A DNA stretch of 64,000 nucleotides. Origin: Amoebidium appalachense (lineage: Eukaryota; Ichthyosporea). This document shows, piece by piece, positions 24,362-63,893 of this stretch. A program made the translations under genes and the position numbers. Positions within the stretch are counted from its first letter, which is position 1; every line of letters starts with the position of its first letter. Under the pieces are notes generated by a model that was not told where the DNA came from, made no database searches, and was given only the letters and a program-made list of their open reading frames with translations. Location of the stretch: the NCBI GenBank assembly GCA_963693365.1, contig CAVNZM010000007.1, forward strand, positions 248,001 to 312,000. Reading direction: 5' to 3'.

Positions 24362-25596
24362 ATGCACAGCGCACTTGCCCTCTTGGCTCTTCTGGGGCTC
24401 TCCGTTCCCTCGTCAGCCCAAACCACTGCCGATGTCATCATCGTTGGCAGTGGTATGGCTGGGCTGAATGCCGCACGGACTCTTACCAAGGCGGGGAAGA
24501 GTGTTATAGTGCTGGAGGCAAGAGACAGGACGGGTGGGCGTGTGTGGACCGACAAGAAGACGTTCGGTTTCCCTGTGGACCTGGGTGCCAGCTGGATCCA
24601 TGGGAGCAACCCCAAGAACCCAATCACAAAGTGAGTCCGGTTTGCTGCATGTTGCTTTCCCTTCTGTTATTGTTGTTTCTTGCAAGTGTGCATCAGTTAG
24701 AAAGCCACAACACACACACACGCTCTCTTAAAGAGACCTGTTAACTCGATGGATGCATCTAACAAATTCACACTCCAGTTTTAAGCTGTTCTCTCAGTCC
24801 GAACGATCGGCCCTGCCCTGTCCCCTTCCTCTTCTCCGCTCTTTCTGAACTTCAGCATCAGGCACCTGTTTTGCAGACCAAGCAGACCCCTCTTGTATTG
24901 TTTAATTTCAAGCCCACGTGCAACATCCTGAGCTCTGCTGTCTCTCTGTTGCCTACCTCTTTTACTTAGGCTTACCTTAGACTCTTTCTTTCGTGAACTC
25001 TCCGCTTCTCTGGTCCCATTAATATTTCGAGGGTTGTATCTAAGAATTTTTTTTTTTTTTTTTTTTTAGGGAGGCGACTGCAGGTGATTTCGCCACTGCC
25101 CTTACAGACTGGGACAGCGACACTATGTACTACTCCAACGGGGACGAGGCGTCGGCAACGGACTCAGACAAAGCAGAGACCCTCTACGAACAGGCCCTGG
25201 CTGTACGTGCCCCCCCCTTCTCCCCCCCCCCCCCCTCCTCCCCCTTCCCCACCTCTGTCTCCCCCCCCCCCCTCTCCACTCCCACCCCCATCCCTCTCCC
25301 CACCCCCCGCCCACACACAAAGAGAAGAGGGGGGAGGGGGGGGCACACACAGCCACTCAAGAAACACAAAACTTACAACTTTCAACCCCAAAAAGACAAA
25401 ACATGCTAACCGCCCCTCTTCTCCCCCTCCCCCCTCCCCCCCGGGCACACGCACACCGACCGAAATATCACCTTGTTACTTCTTCCTCCCGATCCCCCCA
25501 AATTCTAACACCCTAATCCCCATATAAACCAACCAAAAGGCCTTTGACTGACTTTTCGGGTTGTAACTGGGATACTGTCTTCCCCTGCCTCCCCCC

Positions 25597-25631
<35 letters not shown>

Positions 25632-26662
25632 CGGCTACGTCTTTTCACCACACACACACACACACACACACACAGTACTCCAAAACCGTTGAATCCAGCC
25701 GTAAGAAGAAAGGCCTCCCCGACGTAGCTCTTTCCACGGCTTTCGATGAATTCATCAAAACGAAGAAGATCACAGGCAAAGACCTGACCCTCCTTAAATG
25801 GGCGATAGATTCTAACATCCAACACGAATACGGTGCTGACACAAGCGCGCTCTCGCTCTACAACTGGGACTCTGACGAAGAATACGAAGGCGAAGAGGTG
25901 GTGTTCAAGGATGGGTACGAGCAAATCCCGAACAAAATCCTTAAGGAAGCGAATGCCACGGGTAAACTGAAGGTGTTTTTGAGCCACATCGTTAAGAAAG
26001 TCGACTATGCCACCGCCGATAAGGCGGTGGTTACCTGCTCAAACGGGAAATCCTTTACCGGAAAACGCGTTATTGTCACCGTCCCCCTGGGTGTCCTCAA
26101 GAACCCCACCGCTAGCACCGGAATCACCTTCACCCCGGCCCTTCCCAAGGACACCACCAACGCAATTAACGCTCTCGGTATGGGGCTTCTTAACAAGATT
26201 TACGTCGCTTTCCCCACGTCTTTCTGGGACAACACTGACGTGTTCAGCCTAGTTTCCTCCACCGTCGGCCAATTTACGGAGGGTGTTAACCTTAAGAAGG
26301 TGCTGGGTAAGAACGGCCTGCTCTTCTTCCAAGCTGGTGCGTACGGTATTGCCGGCGAGGCCAAGACCGACGACCAACTCGTAGGTGAACTTATGACAAT
26401 CCTCCGCAATATCTACGGCGATAAGATCCCCAACCCCTCTGCTAAGTTGGTCACGCGCTGGTCTCGTGACCCCTACACTCTCGGTTCCTATTCGTATCTG
26501 AAGGTTGGGGCATCCCCCAAGCATCGCGCCGCGCTTGCGAATGGCGTTAGTAGCACGCTGTGGTTTGCCGGCGAGGCCTGCAACACCGATTATCCCTCCA
26601 CCATTACTGGCGCCTTTGTGTCGGGCGGGGATGCGGCTGCCGAAGTTTTGGACTCGTTTTAA
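24362..26662 (+). CDS. Secreted flavin-containing amine (polyamine) oxidase, three exons
   Basis: This FAD enzyme of the polyamine/monoamine oxidase family oxidises amines to aldehydes with release of H2O2. Exons 24362-24630, 25070-25202 and 25676-26662 join in phase to 462 aa. Residues 1-19 ([19 protein letters not shown]) form a signal peptide, so it probably acts in the secretory pathway or outside the cell. The FAD fold follows at residues 25-51 ([12 protein letters not shown]...[13 protein letters not shown]) with [10 protein letters not shown] after it. The C-terminus shows [14 protein letters not shown] and LWFAGEAC...[15 protein letters not shown], the conserved flavin-contact region. 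The third exon is 987 bp without an intron, unlike its neighbours. The 5' flank at 24257-24300 is (A)n and the ATG follows CCAAC. An AATAAA at 27054-27059 may be its polyadenylation signal. Confidence 0.93.
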
Positions 26663-26752
26663 TAGAAATAGCCTGCAGTGCTCATAAGAGTTGTGGGGTG
26701 TCCACAGTTGCATTTGTAGATTAGACGTTTGTGAACGGGTTAAACTTCGAGA

Positions 26753-26966
26753 GATGCTATAGTAGTGTATGTGTATGTAAACGTATGTGTGGTGAAAGTA
26801 GAAGATGAAAGAATGAGCGGTTATCCGCTGGCAGATGTATATATATCTACCTTGATGGTGCTAGAGTAGTGTATGTGTATGTAAACGTATGTGTGGTGAA
26901 AGTAGAAGATGAAAGAATGAGCGGTTATCCGCTGGCAGATGTATGTATATCTACCTTGATGGTATG
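26753..26966 (+). repeat. Two-copy tandem repeat of about 107 bp downstream of the amine oxidase
   Basis: Two near-identical copies start at about 26755 and 26862. Each contains TAGTGTATGTGTATGTAAAC, GAATGAGCGGTTATCCGCTG and ends with CTACCTTGATGGT. GCGGTTATCCGC is an inverted repeat within each unit. Confidence 0.9.
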
Positions 26967-27228
26967 ATGCGAGACATCAGTATGCAACATGAAATGGGTT
27001 GTGGTGGCCCGTCTCCCTGACTTCGTATTTATTTCACCTGTAACACAGTTGAAAATAAACTGTGAACAGCCGATGAAAACCCCCATGGCATAATTCCTTT
27101 CGAGTGTTTCGCTCCATTCGACATACTAAGCTGTGTTGGCACGTTAACGGCCACACATCGGAACATGCTCCCCGGCCTAGAGATGAGGTTCGGGTGCTAA
27201 AGAACTTCAGATTTTGGCTCCTAATGGC

Positions 27229-27827
27229 ATGAATTTCGCACCTGTTCCCATTTCCAATGTCCGTGGGAAATGTCCTATTCCCAATCTATCTCCCATTCAG
27301 AGATATCCTTTTAGATATTTATCTCCTTTATTCTTCTCTTCCACTATCTATCAGCAGTATGTTACTTGGTTTCATACTCAACATCCTTTGCTTCACCATG
27401 TTGATACAGAGTATCATAGTAGGACTCTTGAGCCCGTGCTTATTTTTATATTAGAGACTCGCCTTTTTTCTTTACAATCGTTGTGCTTATAATCATTCTT
27501 CCTCTCGTAAACCTACCACTCTTACTGATTTTGCAATTCTAACCCCATCTTGTGATATTGCTTGGAAATGTTTATTTTGGCGTTGTAATCTTTGTTTCCA
27601 TAAATGTTTGTGCCACTTTTGTGCAGAACCCTTTTTTGATTTCTCGTAAACATTTAGATAGACGTATTTATTTATCTCTGGTTATTCCGTTGGAAGTTAA
27701 CAGACTGGCTTATTTAGATAACCCTGGTATTACGTCTATTGACTATCTGTTAAATCACCGAATGTTTAACGAGTTTTCTAGGGTGTATGATTGTCTAAGT
27801 CGTTATCTTATCCGTATCCGAGAGTAA
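27229..27827 (+). pseudogene. Unrecognised A+T-rich protein frame with two one-base breaks
   Basis: I do not recognise this protein. Three consecutive frames read as one product of about 198 aa if the T6 runs at 27464-27469 and 27632-27637 are each read as T5: MNFAPVPISN... to LIFILETRL, then FLYNRCAYNHSS... to CHFCAEPF, then LISRKHLDRRIYLSL... to a stop at 27825-27827. The middle part is Cys-rich (CLFWRCNLCFHKCLCHFC), as in a small metal-binding site. Composition is A+T-rich like the flanks. It may be a decaying gene, a fragment of a mobile element or virus-like insertion, or an intact gene with sequence errors. Confidence 0.35.
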
Positions 27828-27966
27828 GGTTTCTTGTATCTTCTTCGCTGAGATATCTGTGATATCTCGATTGCCTCTATTTTGACGAGAATATCAATAA
27901 AGTCATTATAAATATACAAAAAAAAATCAAAGGCAAAACGAGAGGATTCTGCCCCCCCTTCCCCCC

Positions 27967-27999
<33 letters not shown>

Positions 28000-28169
28000 A
28001 ATAAAAAACACATACGGACACGTGCATTCACACATACATCTCAAGCACAAGCAAACACGTATTCATGTGCACGTGCACGCACACCATCTAAACACCATAT
28101 CAAGCTGCTTTTACCGAAACTAACCCCCCCCCCCCCCCCCCCCTCCCCCCCCCCCCCTCCCCTTCTTCC

Positions 28170-28203
<34 letters not shown>

Positions 28204-28776
28204 ACCCCTTGCTGAGCAGCACGAACATACTCGGTAGGGCACAATGATGCTCACAAGCACACGCCGCCACACAGAGAATATTAACCTGACCAATGCATGC
28301 CCTGTCCTGCTGTTTTTCGACCACGACACAGATTTACTTGTACCGTTTTGTTTTACCTTGGGTCGCTCCCGGCCAGGTGTTGGTTGAAGTGAGTTTGCTC
28401 ATTCACCACTAGCACGACTACGGCAACCCCGTGGGCAACTTGAATTATCAAAATATGTGGCCTGGTGACAGCCGGGGCTACGTATCCTGATATATTACAG
28501 TTGCACTATGCATGAGAGTACTTTCTGCGTCTAATGTGGATAGCGTCACAGTCATCATGATATTCCATAATATTGGCTCCCTTGAGGCAATGCCTCCGAG
28601 AGTGAAACGGGATAAAAAATATAATTAAAAAATTAAAATAGAAATAAAAATAAAAATTTAAGTGTACTCGTACGGAGTAGCCAGCCTGATGCCGGGCACA
28701 ATCATGAAATAGAGAGACCAAAAATCGAAGTAACACAAAATTATTAGGTGCCGCGGAGACGGAATTATCAATGTTT

Positions 28777-28824
<48 letters not shown>

Positions 28825-29193
28825 GTGTAAGTTGTAGGTTGAAGTGCGGGGGGAGGGGGGGGGGGGGGCGCCCCTCCAAACCCTTCCCCCCCCCCCCCCC
28901 CCCCCCTGCCCCCCAGGGCCTAATGTACACGAACACACACGAACACACCCCTTTCGAATACCGGCGCAAGCACTAGGAAAGTTGTAGACACGCTGTCACA
29001 CAATAACATGTACACACTAACAAACCTTTCCAGTAAATACACAAGAAACGGTAGGCGCTCCCTCGGGCGCTCACACACACACAGCGTCACACACGCGTAC
29101 GCGCGAAAACACACACACACACACACGCTCACACACGCACGCATGCGCGCGCGCGCACACACACACACACACACACAAGCACGCGCACACAAG

Positions 29194-29252
<59 letters not shown>

Positions 29253-29470
29253 ACACACACGACATTCATGTTGCCTAGTAGGTCTATACTACCCCCCCAC
29301 AACGCCCCCCTCTCCCCTTTGGAGTCCCTCTTGAGCCCCCCCCCCCCCCCCCCCCCCCCTCCCCCTCCCCCCCCCCCCCCCTCCTCACTCGCTACTCCTC
29401 CCTTACACCCGACCCACCTTTCCACTCAAGATTGGCTGAATCAAGACAGATAGATTTTTGGTACTGCAAG
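27828..29470. other. Repeat-rich spacer, no gene recognised
   Basis: It holds poly-C runs (27969-27997, 28124-28142, about 28172-28202), poly-G (28791-28823), a (CA)n/(CG)n alternating purine-pyrimidine tract (29080-29270) and C-rich DNA (29336-29381). Frames over these are repeat artefacts. Confidence 0.5.
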
Positions 29471-29684
29471 ATGGAAAAAAGGGCATTTCACTACGGTGTG
29501 CATTGGTCACCAAAATTGTCTGTGGGTGTCTTTTTTTGACAAAGTGTTTATGGCTCCACCTGAGGTTCGGTCAGCCATGGGCGGGATGTATACCTGGAAA
29601 ATTAGACCTAGAGGTATGTCCTCCGTGACCTATGCATTCTCAGAAAGTTCGAACCCAGCTATGGTGTCTGTACATGTGTTGTGA
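29471..29684 (+). CDS. Short unrecognised ORF with a homopolymer frame break
   Basis: From the ATG at 29471 the protein begins MEKRAFHYGVHWSPKLSVGV and then meets the T7 run at 29531-29537. Reading it as T6 continues with FFDKVFMAPPEVRSAMGGMY and ends in SVHVL and TGA at 29682-29684, about 70 aa. The frame is also open upstream of the ATG (DFWYCK), so this could be a terminal exon. I do not recognise a family. Confidence 0.25.
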
Positions 29685-29947
29685 CGGTTGAAGGCAAACC
29701 AGTGACTTTCAGAAACCCTTTGCGTGGGTCCCAGATGAACCCATGTATCTAACAGCGCCACATGAGCACATGTACATAGCAATGGCATACAGGTATGTGC
29801 TAGTGTGGGGGGGTGTAATAATGATGGGGCAGTTTGCAAAACACCTTCCAATTCGCCAATGATTCTCACATCCTACCATATATACATGCGGGGGACAGGC
29901 CCTACCTACCAATTGCAAGGGAGGCGGGGAAGGCTGGGTGGGTGGGT

Positions 29948-29985
<38 letters not shown>

Positions 29986-30242
29986 ATGGAAAAACCCTCG
30001 GTACTACGAGTCATGATGCACCCAGTCTGAAGAACGTTATCCAAAAAAGAAAATTAAAAAAATAGCCGAGGCTGAACTTCAACTCCACTTCATTATTTAT
30101 TTAATCGACTTACATACTTTATAAAATTGTTTTGCATGACAAGAACACATGAGAACCCTGTATTGACGCTATGTACCTGAGAAAACACCACCAGTGTAAG
30201 AGTGAGGGTGTTTTCTATACCTGCTGCTGGTGGTCATTGCTG

Positions 30243-30281
<39 letters not shown>

Positions 30282-30297
30282 TGGTGGTGGTGGTGGT

Positions 30298-30348
<51 letters not shown>

Positions 30349-31456
30349 GGGGGGGGGGGTGAGGACCAGTAAGGGGGGTTTCAGATTTGGTGCCGGAGCA
30401 GATTATGGCCATCGGTGGGGCTTAAAATCGGAGTCCCTTGAGTGTTGATGATTTGCTCCTGGTCATCATCTGTATGCAATCGAACCGTGTGAACGGTGTC
30501 CTCGAGTGCACACAAAGGATGCTCGCACTTGAATTTATTGGGTGCAGCTGGAGTGCACCCTCCCCCCCCCCCCCCCCCCCCCCCTCCCCCCCACCCACCC
30601 ACCACCACCACTACCATATCGCACCAGTCCCCTTCCGACGTGCGCAAACACAATCACATGCATCTACTTACACCCCGGGACACGCGTCTAGCACAAGAAG
30701 ACACGTGCACGTAGGCCAAACCGAGGGGGCACTCAATGTAAATATGATTGAAAGTCGCACACTATTGCATGATAGTGGCTGGGGAGGAGGAGGGGTAGCT
30801 CGGGGCAGGCGGGTGGGCAGGCCGGTGTGGGAGGGGGGTGATGGGGGGGGGGGGGGGGGGGGGGGGGTGGGGAGGGAGGACTTGTTTTCACGGCATGCTT
30901 CTGGGGGGTATTACTGCCTGCTGCGTACACGTGTGCATGATACGTGTATCCGTAGGTTGAGCGTGTGCTAATAATTTAGAAAACAAACAAAAAAGTGGGA
31001 GTACGAGGGTGAAAACGTCTTTTCTAAGGGTCTTAGAGAAATCGAACATATACTGTTTTGAGAGGCTGTAGATTAGTATTTGGGCCCCGATTCAGGCCCC
31101 ACTAATGCTATACAATTCATAGTATAGACCTTAATCGAGTTATAACGGATTTGGACTGTGACAGTATGACCAGCGTAGGATGGGTGGGCCCCACTTTTGA
31201 GCCGCCAAATTCAACTAGGGATCGGAAACTGGTCAATCGCTTCAACCTCTTTCTTCCTTCATCCAGAGACCATTCTTTCCTCTCCCCCCCCCCCCCCCCC
31301 CCCCCCCCATGCCTACAGCAGGAGCACAGTCCCCCCCCCCTCCCCCCCCGCCGTCGCCAATGCCCAATTAGTCTAGCCCATTTTGCAACCCCCCTCCTGC
31401 TGCACTAGCCATTGGTCAAAATGTTTGAGCAAAACAAAGCTTTAGTAGTCGATATC

Positions 31457-31491
<35 letters not shown>

Positions 31492-31827
31492 CCTCCTCGT
31501 CCAAGCTTGCAAAAGCTATTCACTTCGGAACACCAACACGTTTCCCCACACACAAGCACACCAACTTGCAAACATACCTAAATGGAATTGCGGCGCCACA
31601 GCAGTACGGGAGACTTCTTATCCCACACAACTTTTGGATGAACGGGTGCTTTTACTTCGAATAGAATACTAACATTAAACGTATATAAGCCGTTTATCAG
31701 CTCTAGGCCTTCATTCAACGTTACCACGTTGCTTTAACTCATTCATTCGTGCTAACAGGCTGAACCACACAAGGCAGCGTTAAGCGCAGGTCGGACAACT
31801 TGCCGACGTGCCCATGCCCTCTCTGGA

Positions 31828-31872
<45 letters not shown>

Positions 31873-31930
31873 ATGCGCGTTAATTTGATAGGGCGCCGCA
31901 CACATGTGTGCCTGTATCCGTGTGTGCATG
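29685..31930. other. Gene-poor spacer with long homopolymers
   Basis: It contains poly-G (29950-29984), a T run of about 36 bases followed by (GGT)n and then a G run of about 60 (30244-30359), C runs (30563-30590, 31285-31308, 31459-31488) and a (GT)n tract (31833-31870). No conserved protein was found. Confidence 0.45.
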
Positions 31931-32104
31931 CTATTGTGGCTGTGCCCTTGCCAGTGCAGCCTCTGCTGCCCTCCGTCTGACTGCCTCTCTGTCCGGGGTG
32001 GCGGGTCCGTCCTGTGCTAGCTGCGAAACACGTGCACGGCTGGCGCCTGTGCCTGTGGGTGTATGGGTGGTGTTATTTACGTGGGTGTGAGCGTGTTTAA
32101 GTGG

Positions 32105-32139
<35 letters not shown>

Positions 32140-32523
32140 CCACGTCTGCTTGCACGTTGAAAAAATCAAATCAATGCAAAGCTCTTAGCTAGACTTCCTC
32201 TCCCCAGCTTCTTCCTGGCTGTTCACTTGAACAGATCACCCCACCTCGGTGACCCCCTCCTCCCCCCCCCTCTTCCCCCCCTCCCCCCAGCCCTCCTCCT
32301 ACCCCCCCCCCCCCCCCCCCCCCCCCCCTCTCCCCCCCCTCCCTCCGGCCCCACCGCCCCCTCCGTAACCAACTGGCCTGCAAATCTCTTTGGTTCTCCT
32401 TACCTGCACAATCAGCTCCTAAAACAAAAGTGCATCAAAACAAAAGTGCATCAAAAATACTGTTAAAAGAAAGAGTCTTAAAGTTTATGTACGGCAACAC
32501 GCACGTAAAGCAGCACACCATAC

Positions 32524-32567
<44 letters not shown>

Positions 32568-32919
32568 CTTCCCCCTCCCCCTTATTCCACTATTTCCGAA
32601 CCTGCATGTAACCTGCCGGCCACCCACCTGTCTTTGCACCAGCACCCATGCCCCCACTCCTTATTTCGCTGTCCAGCTGCTGTCCCGTCAGTGTTCCCGG
32701 TAGCGTGTAGAAATCTCTGTTGAAGACAGAATACGCTGAGAGCTCTCCTTCCCCTCTGCTCCGGTGGCTTAGGTTGGCCAGGACGAGGTAGAAAAGTGAA
32801 AACATGAAGAACACCGTGCCCCATTCATAGAGCGCTGCGACCCACTGCAACGCAGCCCACACGGCCAGTTGTGCAAGCACACGACCCCATGCTAGCCCGG
32901 CCTCCCCGTCCTTTACCAT
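31931..32919 (-). CDS. SAYSD1: SAYSvFN-domain ER membrane protein (SAYSD1-like), two exons
   Basis: Exon 1 (32919 down to 32628) encodes a hydrophobic segment at about residues 15-50 (LAQLAVWAALQW, then GTVFFMFSLFYLVLANL), the signature SAYSVFN at residues 61-67, and LPGTLTGQQLDSEIR, which matches the SAYSvFN domain of human SAYSD1. SAYSD1 is an ER protein reported to recognise UFMylated stalled ribosomes at the translocon. A donor (GACAG|GTGGGT) and an acceptor (CCCACAG|GCACAGG) join it in phase to exon 2 (32052 down to 31931), which adds a charged helix (REAVRRRAAEAALARAQPQ) and a TAG, giving 137 aa against 183 in human. Without splicing, exon 1 would read on to a stop at 32590. The intron's repeats have minus-strand polarity, which supports the strand. 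The start at 32919 is the first in-frame ATG of the open stretch. Confidence 0.82.
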
Positions 32920-33821
32920 TCTGATTGAAAGTCAAACTTTGGAGTAGTTAGACACTCAACATGATAGTAGCCTGACTCTCAAGTTAACTCAACTTATGCT
33001 AGCAAAAGGCAATGTACCTGGAAAAAAGAGTGAAATAAGTTCTCAGTAAAAAAAGGTCTGAAAAAAAGAAATAAATTAAATCTGAAAAAAAGAAATAAAT
33101 AAGCTCTGGAGTACTAAACCGCAATCCCTAAGGCTGATCGAAGTTTCAGTGAGTCACGACGACGATTACGCAACTTGGCAACATGCACCGCACTTTCTGT
33201 GTAGCCTTACGCGAGCACATTGCTTATGATTGGATTAACACGCACTGCTTTTGAGCGGAAACCCAATCAAAACGGTTTGTGGCATGCGATTTCACGGCAA
33301 TATGATTGGCCTTACAGTTTTCTAAACAAAGAAAAACACAGAGCTCGAAGGCCTCGTGATACAAGTGTGGATGAGGGGTTGTGCAAAGAGTGTTCAACAG
33401 TGTCATGCTTGTGCGAAAGTATAGTTTGGACTGAATGTTTCATTGCAAAGCAAGAACATCTAGGCTCGCAAGTTCATGGTGGGTAATAGTGGGTGTGGTG
33501 TATGCATGATCAGACCTGTTGTGGTGCGGTGATGACTGGATGTGTGGGTGTGCTGTGGGTGTGCTGGTGGTGATCAACCACACATTGAGAACCTTGCAAG
33601 GTTACAAATGGCGAAAGGCAATACACTGTTACATACACTGTACTGTGGGCGTGTGGTATTGGCTTTGGAGGGTTGAGGTGCTTTCTAAAAAGAAGACAAG
33701 GGGAAGGGGCTGAGTTTTAACAAAACCTGAGGTTCATTAATTAGTTCACAACCAGGGTATGCTTGTGACTTCAGTACCACAGAACACAACAACCTAAATT
33801 GATTTCTTTCCCCACAGAGCC
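32920..33821. promoter_or_regulatory. Divergent upstream region of the SAYSD1-like gene and the ABCC transporter
   Basis: The two starts point away from each other across about 0.9 kb. The region has little poly-C/G. It includes a two-copy repeat of CTGAAAAAAAGAAATAAAT (33057-33100). The acceptor-like TTTCCCCACAG that ends at 33817, four bases before the ABCC ATG, suggests that the transporter has a spliced 5' leader. A frame at 33220-33486 has no recognised features. Confidence 0.35.
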
Positions 33822-61941
<28,120 letters not shown>

Positions 61942-62213
61942 GTGCCTGCACGTGCACACACACCCCTTCTTTACAGATCTGGACTTGGGTCGCACTTTGC
62001 TTCCATGTTTGGATAACGTTGTTAGGGCCACGTGTGCCCTTGCGTTGTGTAGTCGATGTTATGCATACGGTTTTACACACACTGAGCGTTCTGCACTTTG
62101 TTGTTCCCCACGTTACCTGAACCCATCGGCACATTTTTATTTTTTGCACTTCGTTCCCTTTCTATAGACACCATCATTTCACACGGACTGATAACCCTCG
62201 CATGCACAGCATG
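61942..62213. other. 3' flank between convergent ABCC and coiled-coil genes
   Basis: The two genes converge on this 0.27 kb spacer. It has no canonical AATAAA on the plus strand; TTTTTATTTTTTGCAC lies at about 62136-62150. Confidence 0.4.
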
Positions 62214-63209
62214 TTACATGACTGATAGTAGATGAGTGAGAGATTGAGTACGAGTATGAGATTGTTGTAGACGCCTACTGGCTGGCCCAGGGCGCATAGC
62301 CGTAGGATCGAAGTCTGCGAGAGAGGTGGCGTCGGTAGCACGTTGGATGATGCTTACGAGGGTATCACGGTAGCCGGCACACACAATGAACACTGTGTAG
62401 CAACGGCCAATGAAGAACATGTCGGGAATCATTCGGTTGAGGACACCGAGGGTGTAAAGACGGTCACGCATGGTGCTGATGTTGGCCGGCACCATGGTGA
62501 AGGCTGCAGTGGTCAACTCGGACTCGTCGGTACCCTCAGGGGCAGGGTCAGACGCCACCCGAGGGCGGCGGGTTGGGTGCCGTGCCGACGCTGCGGCAAG
62601 GGCCGCCATGGCCTGGGTAGCCCCGTGGGTCTGGGCCACCGACTCGGCATACGTTTTGACTTCCTCGGACACGTACACGGCCTTGGCGTCCACTGTAGTG
62701 CGGTACACCTTAGGGTTCGTTGTGGGTATGAACTTGGGAGACCCCGGGGGAGTGGGTAACCCATCGGGGGCTGCCTGTGCTGCAGGGGCCGGGCCCGCAT
62801 GGGCAGGGCCAGTAGGGGGTGCCCGGTCAGCTTCCAGCTGCTGTAAGCGCGTCTCCATGTGCTGAACGAGGAGGTCCATGTGGTCCTGTTTGGCTTTGTA
62901 CTCGGCTACTTGGGTTGTTAAGTCGGTGACTTGGGTGCGGAGCTGCTCATGATGCGCCATAAGTATTAGCACGGATTTCTTAGCCTTCTCGGGTATCAAG
63001 TGCAGTTGTTCTTTCGTAATAAAACTACTGGCTGGCGGCACGGCCGGTGGCCCTTTAACCTCGGGAAATTTAAGGGAACCTGATCCGCCCGGCTCTGTTT
63101 CGTTAACCTCTTATCTGGGGATTCTCCGTCCCGTGTATCACGTTTGCGGCTCCCAGGCGGTGTCCCAGGAGGGTCCGGGGACAAGGATACGTCCTGAGAA
63201 GCTTGCCAT
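62214..63209 (-). CDS. Unrecognised coiled-coil protein, intronless, N-terminal frame uncertain
   Basis: I do not recognise a family. The main frame (63041 down to TAA at 62214-62216) encodes SSFITKEQLHLIPEKAKKS, a heptad-rich segment (HEQLRTQVTDLTTQVAEYKA, then VQHMETRLQQLEAD) likely to form a coiled coil, a Pro/Ala-rich spacer (PTGPAHAGPAPAAQAAP), a VDAKAVYVSEEVKTYAESVAQ helix and a C-terminal globular part (MVPANISTMRDRLYTLGVL, FFIGRCYTVFIVCAGYRDTL). No ATG opens this frame. A basic, Pro-rich N-terminal piece (SLSPDPPGTPPGSRKRDTRD, GESPDKR) lies just upstream in another frame, reachable from an ATG at 63209 only through frame changes near 63195 and 63050. The layout recalls retroelement Gag proteins, but there is no zinc knuckle or polymerase to support that. 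Confidence 0.5.
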
Positions 63210-63893
63210 GGATGGGTTCTAGCTGCCCCTCTAGGGGCCTAAGTAGAGGTGGATGGATGAACGAAGTGGATGGATGAACGAAGCCAGGCCCTCAAGGGGT
63301 TTTGGCGCGAAATACCATATTTGGTTCTTTCTATTATCATTGGCTGGAATCAGCCAATCAGCTGCGGCTACGAATCTGGGTCAAGTGACACGACTTGACT
63401 GAGTTGTTCAATGTGAACACACACAAACACGGTGACAAAGAAAGTTGGTAAACGTCTTGAACACAGTTGAATATGGCACTCGTTTGACAACATTTCGTTC
63501 TCTGTGCCAGTCTACTAGCCCTCCAGCGTATTCCATCGAGCGCTGATAGCACTGCACGCACCAAGCCTGTAGATTAACACATGTACATGAGTGCTGCTCT
63601 AAACAGCGGGGATTGTGGCGTGCTGCTCTAAACAGCAGGGATTGTGGCAATCTTACGCAAACTTGATGCTTGCACAAGGCGTCAAGAGTTGAAACTTTGG
63701 CGAAAACTCGTGAGCTCTTTAAAAAGTTTCATTATCAGTGGGCCAGTTAACGTTAGGCGAATCCCTGCAAGTGTCGTTGTATTTAACACCCTGGGTTTCT
63801 CTGCTACATAATACCACTCGCTTCGCATAGACACCTTCTTTGTGTCTTAGCTCAAGTTGTAACACTTTACCTTTTCGCATTCCTGTCATCACC
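63210..63893. other. Spacer with short tandem duplications
   Basis: It holds a two-copy GTGGATGGATGAACGAA repeat (63248-63284) and a two-copy GTGCTGCTCTAAACAGC repeat (63591-63648). The composition is ordinary, without long homopolymers. The stretch just before 63894 could be a promoter of the gene that starts there. Confidence 0.45.

Noticed and set aside
31908-32090. 60-codon plus-strand frame
   Set aside because: Shadow of exon 2 of the minus-strand SAYSD1-like gene.
33220-33486. 88-codon plus-strand frame between the divergent SAYSD1 and ABCC starts
   Set aside because: No recognisable motif, and it sits where promoter and leader sequence are expected.
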